NCBI RefSeq assembly: GCF_052857255.1
Contig: NC_135502.1
Coordinates: forward strand, 186,245,806 to 186,309,805
Direction of reading: 5' to 3'
Origin: Amblyomma americanum
Taxonomy: Eukaryota > Arthropoda > Arachnida > Ixodida > Ixodidae
Length of the DNA stretch: 64,000 bases
Positions 11,622 to 23,892 of this stretch are shown piece by piece. The position numbers and the translations under genes were made by a program. Each line of letters starts with the position of its first letter. Positions within the stretch are counted from its first letter, which is position 1. The notes below the pieces were generated by a model. That model was given only the letters and a program-made list of their open reading frames with translations, was not told the origin of the DNA and did not search any database.

Positions 11622-14600
11622 GCACCTGAAGTTCCGAAGTATTTCCAAGCCAAAAACAAGTGCGCCCTCCTGATCATCTGCAGGGATTCTGCGCAAAGAG
11701 TGGTCTGCGCAGGCCAGGCCCCCAGGCGCAGCATTTAAAAGCACCACTTCTGCGATCCGCCGGCACTCGCACGTAGCAGCAGTGGACGACACTGAAGAAC
11801 ACCCTTAAACAGCGTCTACTCTTCTTCGCAGGCTGCACCTAGAAGTTCCGAAGTATTTCCAAGCAAAAAACAAGTGCGAAGGCCTGATCATCTCCAGGGA
11901 TTCTGCACATAGTGTGGTCTGCGCAGGCCAGGCCCCCAGGCGCAGCATTTAAAAGCACCACTTCAGCGATCCGCCGGCACTCGCACGCAGCAGCGGTGGA
12001 CGATACTGGAGAACACCCTTAAACTGCGGTTACTACCCTACGCAGGCTGCACCTAGAAGTAACAAAGTATTTCCAAGCCAAAACCAAGTGCACCGGCCTG
12101 ATCATCTCCAGGGATTCTGCGCATAGAGTGGTCTGTGCAGGCCAGGCACCCAGGCGCACCATTTAAGAGTACCACTTCAGCGATCCGCCGGCACTCGCAA
12201 GCAGCAGCAGTGGACGATACTGGAGAACATCCTTAAACTGCGGTCACTACCCTACGCAGGCTGCACCTAGAAGTTACGAAGTATTTCCAATCCAAAAACA
12301 AGTGCGCCGGCCTGATCATCTCTAGGGATTCTGCGCATAGAGTGGTCTGCGCAGGCCAGGCCCCCAGGCTCAGCATTTAAAAGCAGCACGTCAGCGATCC
12401 GCCGGCACTCGCACGCAGCAGCAGTGGACGACACTAGAGAACACGGTTAAACTGCGTCTACCATCCTTCGCAGGCTGCAACTCGAAGTTCCGAAGTATTT
12501 CCAAGCCGAAAAACAAGTGCCCGGCCTGATCATCTTCAATGGATTCTGCGCATCGAGTGGTCTGCGCAGGCAAGGCCCGCAGGCGCAGCATTTAAAAGCA
12601 GCACGTCAGCGATCCGCCGGCACTCGCACCCAGCAGCAGTGGACGACACTGGAGAACACACTTAAACTGCGTCTACTATTCTTCGCAGGCTGTACCTAGA
12701 AGTTCCGAAGCATTTCCAAGTCAACAACAAGTGCGCCGGCCTGATCATCTCCAAGGGATTCTGCGCACCGAGAGGTCTGCGCAGGCCAGGCCCCCAGGCG
12801 CAGCATTTAAAAGCAGCACTTTAGCGATCCACCGGCACTCGCACGCATCAGCAGTGGACGTCACTTTACAACACGCTTAAACTGCGTCTACTATCATTCG
12901 CAGGCTGCACCTAGAAGTTCTGAAGTATATCCAATCCAAAAACAATTACCCGGCCTGATCATCTCCCAGGGTTTCTGCTCATCGAGTGGTCTGCGCAGGC
13001 CAGGCTTCCAGGCGCAGCATTTAAAAGCAGCACGTCACCATTCCTCCAGCACTCGCACGCAGCAGCAGTAGACGACACTGAAGAACACGCTTAAACGTCG
13101 TCTACTATCATTCGCAGGCTGCACCTAGAAGTTGCGAAGAATTTCCAAGCCATAAACAAGTGCCCGGCCTGATCATCTCCCAGAGATTCTGCTCATCGAG
13201 TGGAATGCGCAGGCCACGCTCCCAGGCGCAGCACTTAAAAGCAGCACGTAAGCGATCCGCCGGCACACGCACGCAGCAGCAGTAGACGACACTGAAGAAC
13301 ACGCTTAAACTGCGTCTACTATCATTCGCAGGCTGCACCTAGAAGTTCCGAAGAATTTCCAAGCCATAAACAAGTGCCCGGCCTGATCATCTCCCAGAGA
13401 TTCTGCTCATCGAGTGGACTGCGCAGGCCACACTGCCAGGCGCAGCACTTAAAAGCAGCACGTCAGCGATCCGCCGCACACGCACGCAGCAGCAGTAGAC
13501 GACACTGAAGAACACGCTTAAACTGCGTCTACTATCATTCGCAGGCTGCACCTAGAAGTTCCGAAGAATTTCCAAGCCATAAACAAGTGCCCGGCCTGAT
13601 CATCTCCCAGAGATTCTGCGCATCGAGTGGTCTGCGCAGGCCAGCCCCCCAGGCGCAGCATTTAAAAGCAGCACTTCAGCGATCCACCGGCACTCGCACG
13701 CATCAGCATTGGACGTCACTGGACAACACGCTTAAACTGCGTCGACTATCATTCGCAGGCTGCACCTAGAAGTGCTGAAGTATATCTAATCCAAAAACAA
13801 TTGCCCGGCCTGATCATCTCTCAGGGATTCTGCTAATCGAGTGGTCTGCGCAGGCCAGGCTTCCAGGCGCAGCATTTAAAAGCAGCACGTCAGCAATCCT
13901 TCGGTACTCGCACGCAGCAGCTGTAGACGACACTGAAGAACACGCTAAACTGCGTCTACTATCATTCGCAGGCTGCACCTAGAATTTCCGAAGTATTTCC
14001 AAGCCACAAACAAGTGCCCGGCCTGATCATCTCCCAGAGATTCTGCTCATCGAGTGGTCTGCGCAGGCCACGCTCCCAGGCGCAGCACTTGAAAGCAGCA
14101 CGTCAGCGATCCGCCGGCACACGCACGCAGCAGCAGTGGCCGACTCTGGAAAACACGCTTAAACTGCGTCTACTATCCTTCGCAGGCTGCACCTAAAGTT
14201 CCGAAGTATTTCCAAGCCAAAAACAAGTGCGCCGGCCTGATCATCTGCAGGGATTCTGCGCAAAGAGTGGTCTGCGCAGGCCAGGCCCCCAGGCGCAGCA
14301 TTTAAAATCACCACTTCTGCGATCCGCCGGCACTCGCACGTAGCAGCAGTGGACGACACTGGAGAACACCCTTAAACGGCGTCTACTATCCTTCGCAGGC
14401 TGCATCTAGAAGTTCCGAAGTATTTCCAAGCAAAAAACAAGTGCGCCGGCCTGATCATCTCCAGGGATTCTGCACATAGAGTGGTCTGCGCAGGCCAGGC
14501 CCCCAGGCGCAGCATTTAAAAGCACCACTTCAGCGATCCGCCGGCACTCGCACGCAGCAGCGGTGGACGATACTGGAAAACACTCTTAAACTGCGTCTAC

Positions 14601-15472
14601 TACCCTACGCAGGCTGCACCTAGAAGTAACAAAGTATTTCCAAGCCAAATCAATTGCACCGGCCTGATCATCTCCAGGGATTCTGCGCATAGAGTGGTCT
14701 GCGCAGGCCAGGCACCCAGGCGCACCATTTAAGAGTACCACTTCAGCGATCCGCCGGCACTCGCAAGCAGCAGCAGTGGACGATACTGGAGAACACGCTT
14801 AAACTGTGTATGCTATCCTTCTCAGGCTGCACCTAGAAGTTCGGAAGTATTTCCAAGCCAAAAGAAGTGCCCGGCATGATCATTCCCAAGGGATACTGCG
14901 CATCGAGTGGTCTGCGCAGGCCAGGCCCCCAAGCGCAGCATTTAAAAGCAGCACGTCAGCGATGCGCCGGCACTCGCACGCAGCAGCAGTGGACGACACT
15001 AGAGAACACGGTTAAACTGCGTCTACTATCCTTCGCAGGCTGCACCTAGAAGTTCCGAAGTATTTCCAAGCCGAAAAACAATTGCCCGGCCTGATCATCT
15101 CCAAGGGATTCTGCGCATCGAGTAGTCTGCGCAGGCCAGGCCCACAGGCGCAGCATTTAAAAGCAGCAAGTCAGCGATCCGCCGGCACTCGCACCCAGCA
15201 GCAGTGGACGACACTGGAGAACACACTTAAACTGCGTCTACTCTCCTTCGCAGGCTGTACCTAGAAGTTCCGAAGCATTTCCAAGCCAACAACAAGTGCG
15301 CCGGCCTGATCATCTCCAAGGGATTCTGCGCATCGAGTGGTCTGCGCAGGCCAGTCCCCCAGGCGCAGCATTTAAAAGCAGCACTTCAGCGATCCACCGG
15401 CACTCGCACGCATCAGCATTAGACGTCACTGGACAACACGCTTAAACTGCGTCTACTATCATTCGCAGGCTG
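11622..15472 (+). repeat. 18-monomer higher-order repeat, copy 2 (3850 bp)
   Basis: This is the tandem partner of 7771-11621. It is one base shorter because of a deletion near 13473 (CCGCCGCACACG where copy 1 has CCGCCGGCACACG). Other differences include GCGAAGG for GCGCCGG near 11879 and CCCACAGG for CCCGCAGG near 15144. The junction at 11621/11622 joins ATTCGCAGGCTGCACC to TGAAGTTCC, whereas the downstream end reads CCTAGAATTTCC. Confidence 0.9.
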
Positions 15473-15473
15473 C

Positions 15474-15876
15474 ACCTAGAATTTCCGAAGTATTTCCAAG
15501 CCATAAACAAGTGCCCGGCCTGATCAGCTCCCAGAGATTCTGCTCATCGTGTGGTCTGCGCAGACCACGCTCCCAGGCGCAGCACTTGAAAGCAGCACGT
15601 CAGCGATCCGCCGGCACACGCACGCTGCAGCAGTGGCCGACTCTGGAAAACACGCTTAAACTGCGTCTACTATCCTTCGCAGGCTGCACCTAAAGTTCCG
15701 AAGTATTTCCAAGCCAAAAACTGTGCGCCGGCCTGATCATCTGCAGGGATTCTGCGCAAAGAGTGGTCTGCGCAGGCCAGGCCCCCAGGCGCAGCATTTA
15801 AAATCACCACTTCTGCGATCCGCCGGCACTCGCACGTAGCAGCAGTGGACGACACTGGAGAACACCCTTAAACTGC
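15474..15876 (+). repeat. Partial third copy of part of the 18-monomer unit
   Basis: This matches 13977-14380 at an offset of 1497 bp, falling to 1496 bp after a one-base loss at AAAAACTGTGCGCC. It carries the GCACTTGAAAGCAG, GGCCGACTCTGG and GCACCTAAAG variants of the parent. It shows that unit copying also restarted in the middle of the 18-mer. Confidence 0.83.
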
Positions 15877-18800
15877 GTCTACTATCCTTCGCAGGCTGCA
15901 CCTAGAAGTTCCGAAGTATTTCCAAGCAAAAAACAAGTGCGCCGGCCTGATCATCTTCAGGGATTCTGCGCATAGAGTGGTCTGCGCAGGCCAGGCACCC
16001 AGGCGCACCATTTAAGAGTACCACTTCAGCGATCCGCCGGCACTCGCAAGCAGCAGCAGTGGACGATACTGGAGAACACCCTTAAACTGCGTCTATCCTT
16101 CGCAGGCTGCACCTAGAAGTTACGAAGTATTTCCAAGCCAAAAACAAGTGCGCCGGCCTGATCATCTCTAGAGATTCTGCGCATAGAGTGGTCTGCGCAG
16201 GCCAGGCCCCCAGGCGCAGCATTTAAAAGCAGCACGTCAGCGATCCGCCGGCACTCGCATGCAGCAGCAGTGGACGACACTTGAGAACACGGTTAAACTG
16301 CGTCTACCATCTTTCGCAGGCTGCACCTCGAGGTTCCGAAGTATTTCCAAGCCGAAAAACAAGTGCCCGGCCTGATCATCTCCAATGGATTCTGCGCATC
16401 GAGTGGTCTGCGGAGGCCAGGCCCGCAGGCGCAGCATTTAAAAGCAGCACGTCAGCGATCCGCCGGCACTCGCACCCAGCAGCAGTGGACGACACTGGAG
16501 AACACACTTAAACTGCGTCTACTATCCTTCGCAGGCTGTACCTAGAAGTTCCGAAGCATTTCCAAGTCAACAACAAGTGCGCCGGCCTGATCATCTCCAA
16601 GGGATTCTGAGCATCGAGTGGTCTGTGCAGGCCAGGCCCCCAGGCGCAGCATTTAAAAGCAGCACTTCAGCGATCAACCGGCAGTCGCACGCATCAGCAG
16701 TGAACGTCACTTTACAACACGCTAATTCTGCTTCAACTATCATTCGCAGGCTGCACCTAGAAGTTCTGAAGTATATCCAATCCAAAAACAATTGCCCGGC
16801 CTGATCATCTCCCAGGGATTCTGCTCATCGAGGGGTCTGCGCAGGCCAGGCTTCCAGGCGCAGCATTTAAAAGCAGCACGCCAGCAATCCTCCGGCACTC
16901 GCACGCAGCAGCAGTAGACAACACTGAAGAACACGCTTAAACAGCGTCTACTATCATTCGCAGGCTGCACCTAGAAGTTCCGAAGAATTTCCAAGCCATA
17001 AACAAGTGCCCGGCCTGATCATCTCCCAGAGATTCTGCTCATCGAGTGGACTGCGCAGGCCACGCTCCCAGGCGCAGCACTTAAAAGCAGCACGTCAGCG
17101 ATCCGCCGGCACACGCAAGCAGCAGCAGTAGACGACACTGGAGAACACGCTTAAACTGTGTATGCTATCCTTCTCAGGCTGCACCTAGAAGTTCCGAAGC
17201 ATATCCAAGCCAACAAAAAGTGCGTCGGCCTGATCATCTCCAAGGGATTCTGCGCATCGAGTGGTCTGCGCAGGCCAGGCCTCCAGGCGCAGCTTTTAAA
17301 AGCAGCACTTCAGCGATCCGTCGGCACTCGCACCCAGCAGCAGTGGACGACACTGGAGAACACACTTAAACTGCGTCTACTATCCTTCGCAGGGTGTACC
17401 TAGAAGTTCCGAAGCATTTCCAAGCCAACAACAAGTGCGCCGGCCTGATCATCTCCAAGGGATTCTGCGCATCGAGTGGTCTGCGCAGGCCAGGCCCCCA
17501 GGCGCAGCATTTAAAAGCAGCACTTCAGCGATCCACCGGCACTCGCACGCATCAGCAGTGGACGACACTGGAGAACACGCTTAAACTGTGTCTGCTATCC
17601 TTCTCAGGCTGCACCTAGAAGTTCGGAAGTATTTCCAAGCCAAAAACAAGTGCCCGGCCTGATCATTTCCAAGGGATACTACGCATCGTGTGGTCTGCGC
17701 AGGCCAGGCCCCCAAGCGCAGCATTTAAAAGCAGCACGTCAGCGATCCGCCGGCACTCGCACGGAGCAGCAGTGGACGACACTGGATAACATCCTTAAAC
17801 TGCGTCTACTATCCTTCGCAGGCTGTACCTAGAGGTTCCGAAGTATTTCGAAGCCAAAAACAAGTGCGCCGGCCTGATCATCTCCAAGGGATTCTGCGCA
17901 TCGAGTGGTCTGCGCAGGCCAGGCCCCCAGGCGCAGCATTTAAAAGCAGCACGTCAGCGATCCGCCGGCACTCGCACCGAGCAGCAGTGGACGACACTGG
18001 AGAACACCCTTAAACTGCGTCTACTATCCTTCGCAGGCTGTACCTAGAAGTTCCGAAATATTTCCAAGCCAACAACAAGTGCGCCGGCCTGATCATCTCC
18101 AAGGGATTCTGCGCATCGAGTGGTCTGCGCAGGCCAGGCTCCCAGGCGCAGCATTTAAGAGTACCACTTCAGCGACCCGCCGGCACTCGCACGCAGCAGC
18201 AGTGGACGATACTGGAGAACACCCTTAAACTGCGTCTATCCTTCGCAGGCTGCACCTAGAAGTTACGAAGTATTTCCAAGCCAAAAACAAGTGCGCCGGC
18301 CTGATCATCTCTAGGGACTCTGCGCATAGAGTGGTCTGCGCACGCCAGGCCACAAGGCGCAGCAATTAAAAGCAGCACCTCAGCGATCCGCCTGCACTCG
18401 CACGCAGCAGCAGTGGACGACTCTAGAGAACACGCTTAAACTGCGTCTACTATCATTTGCATGCTGCACCTAGAAGTTCCGAATTATTTCCAAACCGAAA
18501 AACAAGTGCGCCGGCCTGATCATCTCCAAGGAATTCGGCGCATCGAGTGGTCTGCGCAGGCCAGGCCCCCAGGCGCCGCATTTATAAGCAACACGTCAGC
18601 GATCCGCCGGCACTCGCACACAGCAGCAGTGGCCGACTCTGGAGAACACGCTTAAACTGCGTCTACTATCCTTCGCAGGCTGCACCTAGAAATTCCGAAG
18701 TATTTCCAAGCCAAAAACAAGTGCGCCGGCCTGATCATCTCCAGGGATTCTGCGCATAGAGTGGTCTGCGCAGGCCAGGCCCCCAGGCGCAGCATTTAAA

Positions 18801-19286
18801 AGCACCACTTCAGCGATCCGCCGGCACTCGCACGTAGCAGCAGTGGACGACACTGGAGAACACCCTTAAACTGCGTCTACTATCCTTCGCAGGCTGCACG
18901 TAGAAGTTCCGAAGTATTTCCAAAGAAAAAACAAGTGCCCCGGCCTGATCATCTCCAGGGATTCTGCGCATAGAGTGGTCTGCGCAGTCCAGGCCCCCGG
19001 GCGCAGCATTTAAAAGAACCACTTCAGCGATCCGCAGGCACTCGCACGCAGCAGCAGTAGACGATACTGGAGAACACCCTTAAACTGCGTCTACTATCCT
19101 TCGCAGGCTGCACCTAGAAGTTCTGAAGTATTTCCAAGCCATAAACAAGTGCGCCGGCCTGACCATCTCAAAAGAATGCTGTTTATCGAGTGGTCTGCGC
19201 AGGCCAGGCACCCAGGCGCAGCATTTAAGAGTACCACTTCAGCGATCCGCCGGCACTCGCACGCAGCAGCAGTGGACGATACTGGA
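15877..19286 (+). repeat. Heterogeneous monomer stretch
   Basis: About 16 monomers run here with a mixed order. 16081-16560 is related to 12235-12714 at about 3846 bp. It contains the AGAGTACCACTT short type, the TCTAGAG type, CCCGCAGG, CATCAGCAGTGAACGTCAC, CCCAGGG, CCCAGAG and GGAGCAGCAG types. The first octamer-bearing monomer occurs at 18455-18462, and the fourth ACAAGAATGCTG-type copy, with one base changed, at 19170-19187. Apart from the 13-monomer match (16500-16955 to 19287-19742), no clear high-identity partner is visible in the window. Confidence 0.72.
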
Positions 19287-19742
19287 GAACACCCTTAAAC
19301 TGCGTCTACTATCCTTCGCAGGCTGTACCTAGAAGTTCCGAAGCATTTCCAAGTCAACAACAAGTGCGCCGGCCTGATCATCTCCAAGGGATTCTGAGCG
19401 TCGAGTGGTCTGTGCAGGCCAGGCCCCCAGGCGCAGCATTTAAAAGCAGCACTTCAGCGATCCACCGGCACTCGCACGCATCAGCAGTGAACGTCACTTT
19501 ACAACACGCTTAAACTGCGTCTACTATCATTCGCAGGCTGCACCTAGAAGTTCTGAAGTATATCCAATCCAAAAACAATTGCCCGGCCTGATCATCTCCC
19601 GGGGATTCTGCTCATCGAGGGGTCTGCGCAGGCCAGGCTTCCAGGCGCAGCATTTAAAAGCAGCACGCCAGCAATCCTCCGGCACTCGCACGCAGCAGCA
19701 GTAGACGACACTGAAGAACACGCTTCAACAGCTTCTACTATC
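19287..19742 (+). repeat. 13-monomer offset copy of 16500-16955
   Basis: This matches at an offset of 2787 bp. Shared rare changes include GGGATTCTGAGC, GTCTGTGCAGG, CAGTGAACGTCAC and TCGAGGGGTCTGCG. The copy ends with CACGCTTCAACAGCTTCTAC, close to CACGCTTAAACAGCGTCTAC in the partner. Confidence 0.82.
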
Positions 19743-20432
19743 ATTCGCAGGCTGCACCTAGGAGCTCGGAAGTATTTCCAAGCCAAAAACAACTGCCCGG
19801 CCTGATCATTTCCAAGGGATACTGCGCATCGAGTGGTCTGCGCAGGCCAGGCCCCCAAGCGCAGCATTTAAAAGCAGCACGTCAGCGATCCGCCGGCACT
19901 CGCACGGAGCAGCAGTGGACGACACTGGATAACATCCTTAAACTGCGTGTACTATCCTTCGCAGGCTGTACCTAGAAGTTCCGAAGTGTTTCCAAGCCAA
20001 AAACAAGTGCGCCGGCCTGATCATCTCCAGGGATTCTGCACATAGAGTGGTCTGCGCAGGCCAGGCCCCCAGGCGCAGCATTTAAAAGCACCACTTCAGC
20101 GATCCGCCGGCACTCGCACGCAGCAACAGTGGACGATACTGGAGAACACCCTTAAACTGCGTCTATCCTTCGCAGGCTGCACCTAGAGGTTACGAAGTAT
20201 TTCCAAGCCAAAAACAAGTGCGCCGGCCTGATCATCTACAGGGATTCTGCGCATAGAGTGGTCTGCGCAGGCCAGGCCCTCAGGCGAAGCATTTAAAAGC
20301 AGCACGTCAGCGATCCGCCGGCACTCGCACGCAGCAGCAGTGGACGACACTAGAAAACACGGTTAAACTGCGTCTACTATACTTCGCAGGCTGCACCTAG
20401 AAGTTCCGAAGTATATCCAAGCCGAAAAACAA

Positions 20433-22516
20433 GTGCCCGGCCTGATCATCTCCCAGGGATTCTGCTCATCGAGTGGTCTGCGCAGGCCAGGATTCCAGGC
20501 GCAGCATTTAAAAGCAGCACGTCAGCAATCCTTCGGCACTGGCACGCAGCAGCAGTGGACGACACTGGAGAACACACTTAAATTGCGCCTACTATCCTTC
20601 GCAGGCTGCACCTAGAATTTCCGAAATATTTCCAAGCCATAAACAAGTGCCCGGCCTGATCCTCTCCCAGAGATTCTGCTCATCGAGTGGTCTGCGCAGT
20701 CCACGCTCCCAGGCGCAGCACTTAAAAGCAGCACGTCAGCAATCCGCCGGCACACGCACGCAGCAGCAGTGGCCGACTCTGGAAAACACGGTTAAACTGC
20801 GTCTACTAACCTTCGCAGGCTGCACCTAGGAGTTCCGAAGTATTTCAGAGCCAAAAACAAGTGCGCCGGCCTGATCATCTCCAGGGATTCTGCGCAAAGA
20901 GTGGTCTAAGCAGGCCAGGCCCCCAGGCGCAGCATTTAAAAGCACCACTTCAGCGATCCGCCGGCACTCGCACGTAGCAGCAGTGGACGACACTGGAGAA
21001 CACCCATAAACTGCGTCTACTATCATTCGCAGGCTGCACCTAGAATTTCCGAAGTATTTCCAAGCCATAAACAATTGCCCGGCCTGATCATCTTCCAGAG
21101 ATTCTGCTCATCGAGTGGTCTGCGCAGGCCACGCTCCCAGGCGCAGCACTTAAAAGCAGCACGTCAGCGATCCGCCGGCACACGCACGCAGCAGCAGTGG
21201 CCGACTCTGGAAAACACGCTTAAACTGCGTCTAATATCCTTCGCAGGCTGCACCTAGAAGTTCCGAAGTATTTCCAAGCCAAAAACAAGTGCGCCGGCCT
21301 GATCATCTCCAGGGATTCTGCGCAAAGAGTGGTCTGCGCAGGCCAGGCCCCCAGGCGCAGCATTTAAAAGCACCACTTCAGCGATCCGCCGGCACTCGCA
21401 CGTAGCAGCAGTGGACGACACTGGAGAACACCCTTAAACTGCGTCTACTATCCTTCGCAGGCTGCACCTAGAAGTTCCGAAGTATTTCCAAGCCAAAAAC
21501 AAGTGCGCCGGCCTGATCATCTCCAGGGATTCTGCACATAGAGTGGTCTGCGCAGGCCAGGCACCCAGGCGCAGCATTTAAAAGCACCACTTCAGCGATC
21601 CGCCGGCACTCGCACGCAGCAGCAGTGCACGATACTGGAGAACACCCTTAAACTGCGTCTATCCTTCGCAGGCTGCATCTAGAGGTTACGAAGTATTTCC
21701 AAGCCAAAAACAAGTGCGCCGGCCTGATCATATCCCAGGGATTCTGCTCATCGAGTGGTCTGCGCAGGCCAGGATTCCAGGCGCAACATTTAAAAGCAGC
21801 ACGTCAGCAATCCTTCGGCACTCGCACGCAGCAGCAGTGGACGACACTGGAGAACACACTTAAATTGCGTCTACTATCCTTCGCAGGCTGCACCTAGGAG
21901 TTCTGAAGTATATCCAATCAAAAAACAATTGCCCGGCCTGATCATCTCCCAGGGATTCTGCTCATCGAGTGGTCTGCGCAGGCCAGGCTTCCAGGCGCAG
22001 CAATTAAAAGCAGCACGTCAGCAATCCTTCGGCACTCGCACGCAGCAGCAGTGGACGACACTGGAGAACACACTTAAATTGCGCATACTATCCTTCGCAG
22101 GCTGCACCTAGAATTTCCGAAATATTTCCAAGCCATAAACAAGTGCCCGGCCTGATCGTCTCCCAGAGATTCTGCTCATCGAGTGGTCTGCGCAGGCCAC
22201 GCTCCCAGGCGCAGCACTTAAAAGCAGCACGTCAGCAATCCGCCGGCACACGCACGCAGCAGCAGTGGCCGACTATGGAAAACACGGTTAAACTGCGTCT
22301 ACGAACCTTCGCAGGCTGCACCTAGAAGTTCCGAAGTATTTCCAAGCCAAAAACAAGTGCGCCGGCCTGATCATCTCCAGGGATTCTGCGCAAAGAGTGG
22401 TCTAAGCAGGCCAGGCCCCCAGGCGCAGCATTTAAAAGCACCACTTCATCGATCCGCCGGCACTCGCACGTAGCAGCAGTGGACGACACTGGAGAACACC
22501 CATAAACTGCGTCTAC
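20433..22516 (+). repeat. 7-monomer offset duplication (20433-21020 and 21929-22516)
   Basis: The segments match at 1496 bp. Both contain CCTTCGGCACT, the AAATTGCG variant of the usual AAACTGCG, GAATTTCCGAAATATTTCC, a GGCCGACT(C/A)TGG monomer and GGTCTAAGCAGG. These variants define the family that fills 20.4-26.8 kb. Confidence 0.84.
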
Positions 22517-23892
22517 TATCCTTCGCAGGCTGTACCTAGAAGTTCCGAAGTATTTCCAAGCCAAAAACAAGTGCGCCGGCCTGATCATCTCCTGGGATTC
22601 TGCACAAAGAGTGGTCTGCGCAGGCCAGGCCCCCAGCCGTAGCATTTAAAAGCACCACTTCAGCGATCCGCCGGCACTCGCACGCAGCAGCAGTGGACGA
22701 TACTGGAGAACACCCTTAAACTGCGTCTACTACCCTACGCAGGCTGCACCTAGAAGTAACAAAGTATTTTCAAGCCAAAACCAAGTGCACCGGCCTGATC
22801 ATCTCCAGAGATTGTGCGCATAGAGTGGTCTGCGCAGGCCAGGCACCCAGGCGCAGCATTTAAAAGCAGCACGTCAGCGATCCGCCGGCACTCGCACGCA
22901 GCAGCAGTGGACGACACTGGAGAACACACTTAAATTGCGCCTACTATCCTTCGCAGGCTGCACCTAGGAGTTCTGAAGTATATCCAATCAAAAAACAATT
23001 GCCCGGCCTGATCATCTCACAGGGATTCTGCTCATCGAGTGGTCTGCGCAGGCCAGGCTTCCAGGCGCAGCATTTAAAAGCAGCACGTCAGCAATCCTTC
23101 GGCACTCGCACGCAGCAGCAGTGGACGACACTGGAGAACACACTTAAATTGCGCCTACTATCCTTCGCAGGCTGCACCTAAAATTTCCGAAATATTTCCA
23201 AGCCATAAACAAGTGCCCGCCCTGATCGTCTCCCAGAGATTCTGCTCATCGAGTGGTCTGCGCAGGCCACGCTCCCAGGCGCAGCACTTAAAAGCAGCAC
23301 GTCAGCAATCCGCCGGCACACGCACGCAGCAGCAGTGGCCGACTCTGGAAAACACGGTTAAACTGCGTCTACTAACGTTCGCAGGCTGCACCTAGAAGTT
23401 CCGAAGTATTTCCAAGCCAAAAACAAGTGCGCCGGCCTGATCATCTCCTGGGATTCTGCACATAGAGTGGTCTGCGCAGGCCAGGCCCCCAGGCGTAGCA
23501 TTTAAAAGCACCACTTCAGCGATCCGCCGGCACTCGCACGCAGCAGCAGTGGACGATACTGGAGAACACCCTTAAACTGCGTCTACTACCCTACGCAGGC
23601 TGCACCTAGAAGTAACAAAGTATTTCCAAGCCAAAACCAAGTGCACCGGTTTGATCATCTCCAGGGATTCTGCGCATAGAGTGGTCTGCGCAGGCCAGGC
23701 ACCCAGGCGCAGAATTTAAAAGCAGCACGTCAGCGATCCGCCGGTACTCGCACGCAGCAGCAGTGGACGACACTGGAGAACACACTTAAATTGCGTCTAC
23801 TATCCTTCGCAGGCTGCACCTAGGAGTTCTGAAGTATATCCAATCAAAAAACAATTGCCCGGCCTGATCATCTTCCAGGGATTCTGCTCATC
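21541..23892 (+). repeat. 11-monomer higher-order repeat, copy 1 (2352 bp)
   Basis: This block is followed directly by a second copy at 23893-26244, with the same 2352-bp offset at every landmark checked (21721/24073, 21929/24281, 22143/24495, 22322/24674, 22999/25351, 23213/25565). Only a few substitutions were seen between them, for example GAATTTCCG/GAATTTTCG and CAGAATTTAAAAG/CAGCATTTAAAAG. Diagnostic features are AAATTGCG, ATCAAAAAACAATTG and GGTCTAAGCAGG. Confidence 0.9.

Noticed and set aside
7771..15472. Assembly artefact as the source of the 18-monomer duplication
   Set aside because: Copies differ by several private substitutions and a one-base deletion, which a simple assembly duplication would not create, though only spanning reads can exclude it.
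22322..22645. Minus-strand open frames up to 107 codons, repeated at 24674, 26599, 30019, 36437 and 43071
   Set aside because: They cross monomer borders and exist only where indels happen to keep frame. They are copied along with the blocks and show no sign of protein constraint or a coherent domain.
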